DNA of 64,000 nucleotides. It comes from Kutzneria viridogrisea (GTDB taxonomy: Bacteria; Actinomycetota; Actinomycetes; Mycobacteriales; Pseudonocardiaceae). Shown in pieces: positions 43,528 to 51,780 of this stretch; the first letter of the stretch is position 1, and the number at the start of each line of letters is the position of its first letter. The stretch covers positions 62,001-126,000 of the forward strand of contig JACJID010000010.1 of the NCBI GenBank assembly GCA_014138725.1. The letters are read 5' to 3'. A program made the translations under genes and the position numbers. Below the pieces are notes generated by a model. The model saw nothing but the letters and a program-made list of their open reading frames with translations, was not told the origin of the DNA and ran no database searches.

Positions 43528-44094
43528 ATGACCGTTGTGGCCGGACTGGTGCTGGCGGCTGGCGCGGGCCGCCGCTACGGCAAGCCCAAGGCGCTGGTCC
43601 GCCACAACGGCAGGCTGTTCGTGCAGTCCGCGGCCGAGGTGCTGCGGGCGACCGGGTGCGAGCCGGTGGTCGTCGTGCTGGGGGCCGCCGCAGAGCAGGT
43701 GCGGGCGGCCGACCTCGGTACGGCGGTGCTCGTGGACAACCCGGACTGGGCCACCGGCATGGGTTCCTCGCTGCGGGCCGGGCTGGACGCCGCCGAGGAG
43801 GTGGCGGCCGACGCGGTGGTGGTGCTGCCGGTGGACCTGCCCGGGGTCACCGCCGAGGCCGTGCGGCGGGTGGTCGACCTGGCCGCCGTGGACGCGCTGG
43901 CCGCCGCCAGCTACGACGGGGTTCGCGGCCACCCCGTGCTGCTGGGCCGCGCGCACTGGCCGGGTGTGCGCGAGGTGGCGGTCGGTGACGCCGGGGCCCG
44001 CGCCTACCTTCGCGCGCACCGCGTGCTGGACGTGCCGTGCGGGGACGTGGCTTCGGGGCTGGATGTCGACCGCCCATCGGACCTGCCGCGCTGA
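43528..44094 (+). CDS. MocA-like nucleotidyltransferase
   Basis: A 188-residue NTP-transferase-fold protein: GLVLAAGAGRRYGKPKALVRHNG (nucleotide-binding LxAGxGxRxGxPK), VVVLPVDLPGV (metal Asp) and RGHPVLLGRAHWPGV. This is the MobA/MocA family that joins GTP or CTP to molybdopterin; the F420-pathway CofC is a more distant relative. It begins 10 bases after the GH105-like gene. No xanthine dehydrogenase or molybdenum gene is adjacent, so its target is elsewhere. Confidence 0.85.
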   Translation: MTVVAGLVLAAGAGRRYGKPKALVRHNGRLFVQSAAEVLRATGCEPVVVVLGAAAEQVRAADLGTAVLVDNPDWATGMGSSLRAGLDAAEEVAADAVVVLPVDLPGVTAEAVRRVVDLAAVDALAAASYDGVRGHPVLLGRAHWPGVREVAVGDAGARAYLRAHRVLDVPCGDVASGLDVDRPSDLPR

Positions 44095-44120
44095 GCGGGC
44101 ACGAGGTAGCGTGCCGCGCC

Positions 44121-45158
44121 ATGAGGTGGATCACCGGGCTGACCGCCCTCGCCCTGGCGCTGGCCGTGCCCGCCACGGCCCTGGCGCAGACCGCGCCGAC
44201 CTGGACGTTGAGCAGCACCACCGTGGACGCCAGGCTGCGCGGGCTGTCCGCCGTGAACGGGCAGATCGCGTGGGTCAGCGGCAGCAAGGGCACGGTCCTG
44301 CGCACCGAGGACGCGGGCCGCACCTGGCTGTCGGTGCCGCCGGAAGGCACCGCGGCGCTGGACTTCCGCGACATCCAGGCTTTCGACGAGCACCGCGCCG
44401 TCGCCCTGTCGATCGGGCCCGGTGACCAGTCGCGGATCTACCGCACCACCGACGGCGGCAAGCACTGGGCCACCGTGCGGACCAACACCGACCCCGCCGC
44501 GTTCTACGACTGCATGGCGTTCTTCGACGAGCGGCACGGGCTGGTCGTCGGCGACCCGGTGAACGGCAGGATCCAGGTGCTGGCCACCGACGACGGCGGG
44601 CGCAGCTGGCAGGTGCTGCCCGCCGAGGGCATGCCCGCCGCGCAGCCGGGCGAGGCGCAGTTCGCGGCCAGCGGCCAGTGTGTGAGCACCGACGGGGACC
44701 GCGACGCGTGGATCGGCACGGGCGGTGGCGCCCACGCGCGGGTGCTGCACTCCGGGGACCGTGGGCGGACCTGGACCGCGGTGGACACCCCGCTGGCCAG
44801 CAGCCAGTCGGCCGGGGTCTTCTCCGTGGCGTTCCGCGACTGGCGGCACGGGCTGGCCATCGGCGGGGACTACGCCACGCCCACCGCGACCGGCACCGCG
44901 CTGGCCCTGACCTCGGACACCGGCGCGCACTGGCGGGTACCGGCGCAGGCCCCGCACGGCTACCGGTCCGGGGCCTCCTGGGCGCGCGGCAACTCGGTGG
45001 TGGCGGTCGGCCCCACCGGCAGTGACCTGAGCCGGGACGGGGGCAGGCACTGGCAGCAGTTCGACACCGGCAGCTTCGACACTGTCGACTGTCAACAGTT
45101 GACTGTCTGCTGGGCCGCCGGAGAACACGGCAGGATCGGCCGCCTCCGCCTAGCCTGA
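44121..45158 (+). CDS. Secreted BNR/sialidase-like beta-propeller protein
   Basis: A 345-residue exported protein: signal peptide MRWITGLTALALALAVPATALA, then repeated Asp-box motifs of the SxDxGxxW type (TEDAGRTWLSVP, TTDGGKHWATV, TDDGGRSWQVL, SGDRGRTWTAV, SRDGGRHWQQF), five or six blades of a propeller. Such proteins bind or cut glycans, or serve as Ycf48-like assembly factors; no catalytic residues were identified. The ATG at 44121 fits the signal peptide. Codons near its 3' end carry a palindrome (45091-45103). Confidence 0.85.
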   Translation: MRWITGLTALALALAVPATALAQTAPTWTLSSTTVDARLRGLSAVNGQIAWVSGSKGTVLRTEDAGRTWLSVPPEGTAALDFRDIQAFDEHRAVALSIGPGDQSRIYRTTDGGKHWATVRTNTDPAAFYDCMAFFDERHGLVVGDPVNGRIQVLATDDGGRSWQVLPAEGMPAAQPGEAQFAASGQCVSTDGDRDAWIGTGGGAHARVLHSGDRGRTWTAVDTPLASSQSAGVFSVAFRDWRHGLAIGGDYATPTATGTALALTSDTGAHWRVPAQAPHGYRSGASWARGNSVVAVGPTGSDLSRDGGRHWQQFDTGSFDTVDCQQLTVCWAAGEHGRIGRLRLA

Positions 45159-45163
45159 GCCGA

Positions 45164-46672
45164 ATGGGGTTGCTGCACTGGACGTTGGCGGCGCTGACCA
45201 CGCTCGGGCTGGCCGCGCCGCCAGCCGACGCCGGACCGATCGCCCGCACGACCAGTGGACCAGTTCGGGGCGCACACCTGGACGCGGTGGACAGCTACCA
45301 GGGCATTCCCTACGCCCAGCCGCCCACCGGTGAGCTGCGCTGGCGCGCTCCGGTGCCTCCGCACCCCTGGTCGGCGGTCCGTCCGGTCACGAAGTCGGGT
45401 CCGGCGTGCGCTCAGAACAACGCGACCGGCACCAGCGAGGACTGCCTGTACCTGGACGTCGTGGCGCCACGGGCGAGCACCCACCGGCCGGTCATGGTGT
45501 GGATCCACGGCGGCGGCAACACCACGGGCACCGGGGCGCAGTTCGACGCGGCCCGCATGGCGGCGCGCGGGGACGTGCTGGTCGTGACGATCAACTACCG
45601 GCTCGGCGTGTTCGGCTTCTTCGGCTACCCGGGGCTGCCCGACTCCGGCACCTTCGGCCTACAGGACCAGCAGGCCGCGCTGCGGTGGGTGCGGGCCAAC
45701 GCCGCGGCCTTCGGCGGCGATCCCTCGGACGTCACGGTGTTCGGGGAATCGGCCGGTGGCGTGGACGTCTGCGCGCAGCTCACCTCCCCCGGCGCCCGCG
45801 GCCTGTTCGACCGCGCGATCATGCAGAGCGGCTCCTGCCTGACCCGCGTGCCGACCTACGCCACGCCCGGCGAGCCGGTGCACGTGAGCACCTCGGGCTT
45901 CTGGGGACCGGTCGCCGACCGGGAGGCCACCGGCCAACAGGTCGCGGGCAAGGTCGGCTGCGGCACGCTGGAATGCCTGCGCGACAAGCACTTCGAGGAC
46001 CTGCTGCGCTACGAGGCCGGGTTCGGCCCCGCCTACGGCACGCCCACGCTCCCGCAGGACCCAGTGCTGGCGCTACGGCGTGGCGAGGTGAACCGGGTGC
46101 CGGTGTTGTCCGGCAACACCCGTGACGAGGCCCGGCTGACCACCATGTACTCCGAACTACTGGCCGGTCCGTTCACAGTGGACGGTTACACCTCCTTGCT
46201 GCGCACCACCTTCGGCGAGGAGCGTGCCGCCGCGATCGAAGGCGCGTACCCGGCCGGGGCCGATCCTGGCCTGGCCTTCGCCACGATGGACACCGACCGG
46301 GTCTTCGCCTGCCCCCAGTTGGCCACCAACCGCGAACTCGCCCGCGTGACACGGGTGCACGGCTACGAGTTCGCCGACGAGGACGCGCCGACCTACAGCC
46401 AGTACTTCGGCCCGCGCCCACCGGGGGCCGCACACGGCTCCGAACTGGCATACCTGTTCGACCTGCGTGGCGGAGCGCCCTACCGGGGCACGCAGCACGC
46501 CGAACTCACCGCGCCGCAACGAGAACTCGGCGACACGATGATCGACGCCTGGACCGGTCACACCCCGTGGCCGCAGTGGCCGTACGTGCAGTCCCTTGCC
46601 CCGCAACGGATCGGGCCGGTGGACGGCTGGGCCGAGCACCACTGCGACCTGTGGGCCGACCACCTCACCTGA
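45164..46672 (+). CDS. Secreted type-B carboxylesterase
   Basis: A 502-residue exported esterase: signal peptide MGLLHWTLAALTTLGLAAPPADA, EDCLYLDVVAPRAS (carboxylesterase signature 2), VWIHGGGNTTGTG for the oxyanion hole, FGESAGGVDVCAQ with the nucleophilic Ser and GAAHGSELAYLF with the catalytic His. It hydrolyses carboxylic esters outside the cell; the substrate is unknown. It starts five bases after the BNR gene and its 3' end overlaps the convergent MFS gene by eight bases. Confidence 0.92.
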   Translation: MGLLHWTLAALTTLGLAAPPADAGPIARTTSGPVRGAHLDAVDSYQGIPYAQPPTGELRWRAPVPPHPWSAVRPVTKSGPACAQNNATGTSEDCLYLDVVAPRASTHRPVMVWIHGGGNTTGTGAQFDAARMAARGDVLVVTINYRLGVFGFFGYPGLPDSGTFGLQDQQAALRWVRANAAAFGGDPSDVTVFGESAGGVDVCAQLTSPGARGLFDRAIMQSGSCLTRVPTYATPGEPVHVSTSGFWGPVADREATGQQVAGKVGCGTLECLRDKHFEDLLRYEAGFGPAYGTPTLPQDPVLALRRGEVNRVPVLSGNTRDEARLTTMYSELLAGPFTVDGYTSLLRTTFGEERAAAIEGAYPAGADPGLAFATMDTDRVFACPQLATNRELARVTRVHGYEFADEDAPTYSQYFGPRPPGAAHGSELAYLFDLRGGAPYRGTQHAELTAPQRELGDTMIDAWTGHTPWPQWPYVQSLAPQRIGPVDGWAEHHCDLWADHLT

Positions 46673-47810
46673 GGAAGCGCGCCCCGAGCGCGACCACGGC
46701 GCTGAGCAGCGGCAGCAGCCCGAGCGCCAACGGCAGCGTGCTCGCCTCGGACAGCAGGCCGATCACCGGCGGCCCGAGCAGCATGCCCGACCAGCCCGCC
46801 GTGGACGCCCCGGCGATCGCGGCGCCCGCGTGCAGTCCGGGCACCGCGGCGGCGGCCCGGTAGACCACGGGCACGATGCACGAGAGCCCGAGCCCGAAGG
46901 CCACGAAGCCGACCAGCGCCGCCCACGGGCTGCCGATCACCAACGCGAGCGCGAACAGCACGGCACCGGCCCCGGCCAGGCCGCCGACCACCCTGTGGTC
47001 CCCGAACCGGCTGACGAGCCAGTCCCCCATCGCCCGGCCCGCGAACATCGCCACGGCGAACACCGCGTAGCCCGAACCGGCCAGCTGGGCGGGCGCGTGC
47101 AGGGACTCGCGCAGGTAGAGCGCGGTCCAGTCGCCCATCGCGCCCTCACAGAACAGGCCCGCGAACATCAGCGCGCTGAGCACCACCAGTGCGCGGTTGC
47201 GCCACGGCAGGGCGAACTTGTGCTCCTCGGAGGCGATGTCGTTGCGCAGCATGGGCTTGGTCAGCGGCCAGGCGAACGCCGCGATCACCAGCCCGAACGT
47301 CAGCATCTGCCAGGTCAGGCCGATGCCCAGGGACACGGCCAGCGTGCCAAGGCCCGCGCCGCAGAACCCGGCCAGGCTCCAGCCCGCGTGGAAGCTGGAC
47401 ATGACCGGCCGACCGTAGCCGTTCTCCACCACCACGGCCTGCGCGTTCATCGCGATGTCCAAAGTGGACTGGAAGGCGCCCCAGACCACCAGCGCCAGGA
47501 ACAGCCCCAGCCAGGACTCCGCCAGCCCGAGCCCGACCGAGAGCAGGGCGTACCCCGCAAGCGACACGGCGACGACCGGCCTGCTCCCCCACCGCGACAC
47601 CGCCAGGCCCGCGACGAACATCGCGCACACCGACCCGAACGGCGCACCCAGCAGGGCCAGGCCCAGCGTGCCGTCGGTCAGCCCGAGGTGCTGCTTGACG
47701 GCGGGGATGTGCGGGGTCCACGCGGCGAAGATCACCGCGTGCAGCGCGAAGACGGCGGTGGTCGACCACCTGGCGGCTCGCGGCGCTCGTAACTGCACAC
47801 TCTCAGACAA
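46665..47810 (-). CDS. MFS transporter (YbjJ/FucP-like)
   Basis: A 381-residue, 12-segment MFS protein with HAVIFAAWTPHIPAVKQHLGLTDG at the first helix, the motif-A-like GLAVSRWGSRPVV loop, and DIAMNAQAVVVENGYGRPVMSSFHAGWS in the sixth segment, which is typical of the YbjJ-like group of proposed sugar or sugar-derivative transporters. Its start overlaps the end of the DeoR gene by eight bases. Together with the divergent SIS gene this forms a small sugar-phosphate module. Confidence 0.88.
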   Translation of the reverse strand: MSESVQLRAPRAARWSTTAVFALHAVIFAAWTPHIPAVKQHLGLTDGTLGLALLGAPFGSVCAMFVAGLAVSRWGSRPVVAVSLAGYALLSVGLGLAESWLGLFLALVVWGAFQSTLDIAMNAQAVVVENGYGRPVMSSFHAGWSLAGFCGAGLGTLAVSLGIGLTWQMLTFGLVIAAFAWPLTKPMLRNDIASEEHKFALPWRNRALVVLSALMFAGLFCEGAMGDWTALYLRESLHAPAQLAGSGYAVFAVAMFAGRAMGDWLVSRFGDHRVVGGLAGAGAVLFALALVIGSPWAALVGFVAFGLGLSCIVPVVYRAAAAVPGLHAGAAIAGASTAGWSGMLLGPPVIGLLSEASTLPLALGLLPLLSAVVALGARFLR

Positions 47811-48558
47811 GGACGACCTCCACCCCTTGGGCCTGGAACTGTTCCACTTGCTCGGCGGGCGCCGCGCTGTCGGTCACCAGGACGTGCACATCGCTCACCG
47901 GGCACACCCTGCCGAACGCGGTGCGCCCCAGCTTCGAGGAGTCCACCGCGGCGATCACCCGCTTCGAGGCGTGCACGGCCGCGCGCTTGACCTGCGCCTC
48001 GCCCAGGTCGTACGCGGAAACCCCGTCGCGGGCGGTGATCCCGCAGCAGCCGAGCACGGCGGTGTCCAGCCGGACCACGTCGAACACGTGCTCGGTCAGC
48101 GGGCCGACGAAGGACTGCTCGGCGGGACGGAGGTCACCGCCCGGCACGACCAGCCGCAACTGGTCCGAGCCGCGCAACACGTCCACGGCGTGCAGGGACA
48201 GCGGCAGCACCGTGAGCCTGCGGTCCACCAGGCACTTGGCCACCTCCAGCGTGGTCGTGCCGCTGTCCAGCGCCACCGACTCGCCGTCATCGATCAGGTC
48301 GGCCACCGCGGCGCCGATGCGCTGCTTGGCGGCCACCTGGTGTCGTGAGCGCGCCGGGTACGGGGTCTCCTCCCCGGTCAGCACGCCCACGGCCGCGCCC
48401 CGCACCCTGCGGAGCAAGCCGTTGCGCTCCAACAGGTCCAGGTCCCGGCGCACGGTCATCTCCGAGCAGCCGGTCAGCTCCGCCAACTCCGCGACGGGGA
48501 CCCGGTCCCGGTCGCGCAGCGCGCGCAGGATCAGCTCATGTCGCTCCGCACTGTCCAC
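47803..48558 (-). CDS. DeoR/GlpR-family transcriptional regulator
   Basis: A 251-residue DeoR-type repressor: N-terminal HTH ERHELILRALRDRDRVPVAELAELTGCSEMTVRRDLDLLERNGLLRRVRG, then the sugar-phosphate-binding DeoRC domain with ALDSGTTTLEVAKCL and GCCGITARDGVSAYDLGEAQVKRA. The GTG at 48558 is chosen at the usual distance before the HTH; the frame upstream runs through the promoter. It co-transcribes the MFS gene and diverges from the SIS gene. The palindrome at 48561 touches its start codon, so autoregulation is likely. Confidence 0.88.
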   Translation of the reverse strand: MDSAERHELILRALRDRDRVPVAELAELTGCSEMTVRRDLDLLERNGLLRRVRGAAVGVLTGEETPYPARSRHQVAAKQRIGAAVADLIDDGESVALDSGTTTLEVAKCLVDRRLTVLPLSLHAVDVLRGSDQLRLVVPGGDLRPAEQSFVGPLTEHVFDVVRLDTAVLGCCGITARDGVSAYDLGEAQVKRAAVHASKRVIAAVDSSKLGRTAFGRVCPVSDVHVLVTDSAAPAEQVEQFQAQGVEVVLV

Positions 48559-48560
48559 GC

Positions 48561-48585
48561 GTTCATATGAACACACTTCCTGTTC
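48561..48585. promoter_or_regulatory. Candidate DeoR operator
   Basis: GTTCATATGAAC (48561-48572) is a perfect 12-bp palindrome, and a further half-site GTTC (48582-48585) is inverted relative to GAAC with nine bases between. It sits between the deoR GTG and the SIS gene, over both promoters. Confidence 0.7.
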
Positions 48586-48650
48586 GCAGCGCCAGCCCGA
48601 TAGGGTGCCGCAGTGGTATGGACCACACTGCGCCCAGGGAGGACCCCAGC

Positions 48651-49367
48651 ATGGACTACGGCCAGTTTCTGCGCGATGCGCTGCACGAGGTCGAGGAGCA
48701 CAACGCCGAGGCACTGGACCAGGTCGCCGAACTGCTGTTGAACTGCGTGCGCGCGGACGCCACCGTGGTGACCGCGGGCGCCGGGCACTCGCTGGCCGCC
48801 GTGGCCGAGACCTTCTACCGCGCCGGCGGGCTCGCCTGCGTGCGCCCGCTGTACCACCCCTCGTTGCTGCCCATGCACGGTGCGGTCGCCAGCACCACCG
48901 CCGAGCGGCGGTCCGGGCTCGCCGCCGAGGTGCTCGAGGAGGTCAAGCTCAGCGAGGACGACGTGCTGGTCGTCTTCTCCACCTCCGGGGTCAACCCGTA
49001 CCCCGTCGAACTCGCGCGCGCCGCCCGCTCGGCCGGGACGCCCGTGGTCGCCTTCACCTCCGTGACCGCCAGCTCCGTCGCCCCGCGGCGTGCGGGCTCC
49101 ACGCTCGCCGAGGAGGCCACCGTCGTGCTCGACAACCTCGTCATCTCCGGGGACGCCGCCTACCCGCCCGAGGCCCCCGCCACCGCGCCCTCCTCCTCGC
49201 TGGCCAACGCCTTCCTGTGGAACCTCGCGCTCGTGCGGCTGTCCGACCTCGCCGTACAGGCCGGTGTCGAACTCCCCCTGTGGCGCAGCGCCAACGTCGT
49301 CGGCGGCGACGCCGCCAACAAGGCCCTGCTCGCCAAGTACACCGCCCGCATCCCCGAACTGGCCTGA
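48651..49367 (+). CDS. SIS-domain sugar isomerase-like protein (UPF0309 type)
   Basis: A 238-residue SIS (sugar isomerase) protein: VVTAGAGHSLAAVAETFYRAGGLACVRPLYHPSLL, VVFSTSGVNPYPVELARAARSAGTPVVAFTS (phosphosugar-binding SxSG-type loop) and a C-terminal ANVVGGDAANKALLAKY. The UPF0309 group is linked to amino-sugar or sugar-phosphate metabolism. An AGGGAGG site precedes the ATG at 48651. The divergent DeoR/MFS pair points to sugar-phosphate uptake and conversion under one regulator. Two AAGGTG hairpins follow it. Confidence 0.85.
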   Translation: MDYGQFLRDALHEVEEHNAEALDQVAELLLNCVRADATVVTAGAGHSLAAVAETFYRAGGLACVRPLYHPSLLPMHGAVASTTAERRSGLAAEVLEEVKLSEDDVLVVFSTSGVNPYPVELARAARSAGTPVVAFTSVTASSVAPRRAGSTLAEEATVVLDNLVISGDAAYPPEAPATAPSSSLANAFLWNLALVRLSDLAVQAGVELPLWRSANVVGGDAANKALLAKYTARIPELA

Positions 49368-49397
49368 CCCCGGCGCCGCCCCGCCCCGCACCACCAC

Positions 49398-49450
49398 GTC
49401 ATGAAGGTGCCCTTCACGACGCCCAATGCCCCAAAGGGCACCTTCATGAC
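49398..49450. repeat. AAGGTG-family hairpin, first of two
   Basis: GTCATGAAGGTGCCCTT (49398-49414) pairs perfectly with AAGGGCACCTTCATGAC (49434-49450); loop 19 bases. It lies 30 bases after the SIS stop and probably ends that transcript. Confidence 0.75.
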
Positions 49451-49481
49451 TCGGCCGCCAACCCAGGCCCGCACCCCTCGC

Positions 49482-49549
49482 GTCACGAAGGTGCCCTTCA
49501 CGACGTGGTGAGCACGCCTCGGAAAAGCCCTGATCGGCACCTTCACGAC
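49482..49549. repeat. AAGGTG-family hairpin, second of two
   Basis: GTCACGAAGGTGCC (49482-49495) faces GGCACCTTCACGAC (49536-49549), complementary but for two bases, with a longer, unpaired middle. It is a decayed copy in tandem with the previous element. No gene is seen in 49368-49667 apart from these two elements and the PBP promoter region. Confidence 0.6.
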
Positions 49550-49667
49550 ACCCCCACAAACCCGTGACCGAGTCGACACCGGCTGTGCGTAGGACTACCC
49601 AGGACAGCGTGCCCCGCAGGCGTTACGGTCCGCCTGACGAGGTTCGACTAGGGGGGACGACAAGTCC

Positions 49668-51293
49668 ATGCAGTCCAAGACAAGACGCTGGATCCTGGGC
49701 AGCGGCGGGGCGGCGGTGCTGGCGATCATCGCGGTCACCGGCTACCTGGTGTTCGCACCGGGACCTGCCTCGCGCGGCGGCGGCGGCCAGCAGGGCGTCG
49801 CACCGGTGAAGGCGACGGCGGATTCGGTGGCGACCAGCTACCTGGCCGCGTTCTCGGGGCAGTCGACTGAGGGCGCGGCAGCGCTGACGGACGACCGGAC
49901 CACGGCGAGTGCGGCCTTGGCCAAGGTGTACCAGGGCATGGGCAAGGCCTCGCTGACCACCTCGCGCGACGGGGGGACGGAGACGGCGCAGGACGGACTG
50001 TCGGCCACGGCGCGCTTCGGCGTGAAGTGGACGCTGCCGGGTGGCGGCACGTTCAGCTACCAGGATTCGATGCAGTTGCGTCGCAACGGCGAGGACTGGC
50101 AGGTGCACTGGTCGGACGCGCTGGTGCACCCGGACCTGACGAAGGGGCAGAGCCTGGCGCTGCGCACGGAGACGGGCAAGTCGAGCCTGCTGGACCGCGC
50201 GGGCAAGCCGGTGACCTCCGACAGCGGCATCCCGGCGGGCGTGTTGCAGGGCGTCCGCCAGGAGGTCGGCGAGGTCAACGGCACCGACGGCTGGCGCGTG
50301 GTGGCGGTGGACTCCGCGGGAGCGGACGGCAGGACCCTCCAGGAGAAGAAGGGCAGCACCCCGCAGCAGTACACGGTGACCATCGACGCCAGGACGCAGA
50401 AGGCCGCGCAGGACGCGGTCTCGGCGCAGAGCGGGGCCGCGGCGGTGGTCGCGCTCTCCCCCACCGGCGAATTCCTTGCCGTGGCAACGAATTCGGCCTA
50501 CGACGCGCGCAACGAGAGCCCGCTGACGGGCCTGTACACGCCCGGGTCCACGTTCAAGATCGTCACAGCCACGGCCGCGCTGGAGCAGGGACAGGTCAGC
50601 GGGGGCTCCACGGTGTCCTGCCCGCCCACGATCACCATCGGCCAGCGCACGATCCCCAACGACGGCAACCCGCCGTTCGGCGGCGGCGCGGCCCCGGACT
50701 ACTCGGTGTCGCTGCGCACCGCGTTCGCCCTGTCCTGCAACACCACGTTCTCCACGCTGGCGTCCAAACTGGACACTTCCGCCCTGCCCGCGACCGCGCG
50801 CCAGCTCGGCATCGGCGTGGACTTCACGATCCCGGGAGTCACCACCAACACCGGCAGCATCAAGCCGGTTTCCAGCCCCGCCGAGCAGATCGAGGACGGC
50901 TTCGGGCAGGGCACCGACACCACCAGCCCGTTCGGGCTCGCGGTGCTCGCCGCCACCGTGCAGTCCGGCAAGCTGCCAACGCCCACCCTGATCCGCGGCA
51001 AGCAGACGCAGGTCACCGGCCAGGTACCCGCGCCGTCTCCCGGGGTGCTGGCACAGGTGCGCCAGATGATGCGTGACGTGTGCACCACGGGTACGGCGAA
51101 GTCCCTGGCGGGCTTCCCCGGTCTTGCGGGCAAGACGGGCACGGCCGAGGTCGGCGCCGGGCAGAGCAAACAGGCCCACGGCTGGTTCGCCGGCTACCGC
51201 GAGGGCCTGGCCTTCGCGGTGCTCATGCCGGACGCGGGCACCTCGCACACCGCGGTGGACACCGCGGGCGCGTTCCTGCGCGGCCTGGGCTGA
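49668..51293 (+). CDS. Penicillin-binding protein (transpeptidase) with NTF2-like N-terminal domain
   Basis: A 541-residue, membrane-anchored protein: one N-terminal helix (AAVLAIIAVTGYLVF), an NTF2/MecR1-like domain (residues about 50-150), then the transpeptidase with SxxK as PGSTFKI (Ser 294), SxN as LSCNTTF and KTGT as AGKTGTAEV. It crosslinks peptidoglycan and is bound by beta-lactams. The long dimerisation module of classical class B PBPs is shortened. The layout is like the PbpA-related proteins of actinomycetes. The ATG at 49668 follows GGGGGGAC. Confidence 0.88.
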   Translation: MQSKTRRWILGSGGAAVLAIIAVTGYLVFAPGPASRGGGGQQGVAPVKATADSVATSYLAAFSGQSTEGAAALTDDRTTASAALAKVYQGMGKASLTTSRDGGTETAQDGLSATARFGVKWTLPGGGTFSYQDSMQLRRNGEDWQVHWSDALVHPDLTKGQSLALRTETGKSSLLDRAGKPVTSDSGIPAGVLQGVRQEVGEVNGTDGWRVVAVDSAGADGRTLQEKKGSTPQQYTVTIDARTQKAAQDAVSAQSGAAAVVALSPTGEFLAVATNSAYDARNESPLTGLYTPGSTFKIVTATAALEQGQVSGGSTVSCPPTITIGQRTIPNDGNPPFGGGAAPDYSVSLRTAFALSCNTTFSTLASKLDTSALPATARQLGIGVDFTIPGVTTNTGSIKPVSSPAEQIEDGFGQGTDTTSPFGLAVLAATVQSGKLPTPTLIRGKQTQVTGQVPAPSPGVLAQVRQMMRDVCTTGTAKSLAGFPGLAGKTGTAEVGAGQSKQAHGWFAGYREGLAFAVLMPDAGTSHTAVDTAGAFLRGLG

Positions 51294-51370
51294 GCCAGGC
51301 CGCAGCTCCACTCTGGGTCCCCGGACGGCCGAACGGGTCGTCCGGGGCCAGTGCCTCGGCCTGGACCGGC

Positions 51371-51580
51371 CTACTTCTTCTTCGTCCTGGTGGCGCCGCC
51401 GCGACCGCGCAGCTGCACGCCGGACTCGGACAGCACTCGGTGCACGAAGCCGTACGAGCGCCCAGTGGACTCGGCCAGTGCGCGGATGCTGGCGCCCTTC
51501 TCGTACTTCTTCTTCAGGTCAGCGGCCAGCTTGTCCCTTGTCGGCCCCGTGATCCGGGCGCCCTTCTTCAGGTCAGCCAC
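51371..51580 (-). CDS. Small helix-turn-helix protein
   Basis: A 69-residue basic protein. The middle (RDKLAADLKKKYEKGASIRALAESTGRSYGFVHRVLSESG) is a resolvase-like HTH with the SIRALAESTGRSYGFVHRVL turn, and the C-terminus is a Lys/Arg tail (RGRGGATRTKKK), probably for DNA contact. This short HTH protein is conserved in actinomycetes without a defined role. The GTG at 51580 is preferred over a longer frame because the sequence before it (VFDHCDDRGR) is not protein-like for the family, and AAGGCGGG precedes it. Confidence 0.75.
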   Translation of the reverse strand: MADLKKGARITGPTRDKLAADLKKKYEKGASIRALAESTGRSYGFVHRVLSESGVQLRGRGGATRTKKK

Positions 51581-51713
51581 CTTGTCCCGCCTTCCGTGGG
51601 AGTGCAGGTCGGGCCGCTCGCGGCCCCTGTCGTCGCAATGATCGAACACGACGGCCGGGAACGCCAGGCGATCAAGCAAAATCTTCGCTGGGTGATCGAC
51701 ATGTCACCCCTGG

Positions 51714-51742
51714 CTGATCACTGGTGTGGGTGAAGTGATCAG
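51714..51742. terminator. Hairpin between the HTH and ABC-F genes
   Basis: CTGATCACT (51714-51722) and AGTGATCAG (51734-51742) form a perfect 9-bp stem with an 11-base loop, 39 bases after the ABC-F stop on the minus strand. Confidence 0.55.
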
Positions 51743-51780
51743 TGGGGTGCGTGTGTCGGCCGGTGACCTGGACCTGGGGA

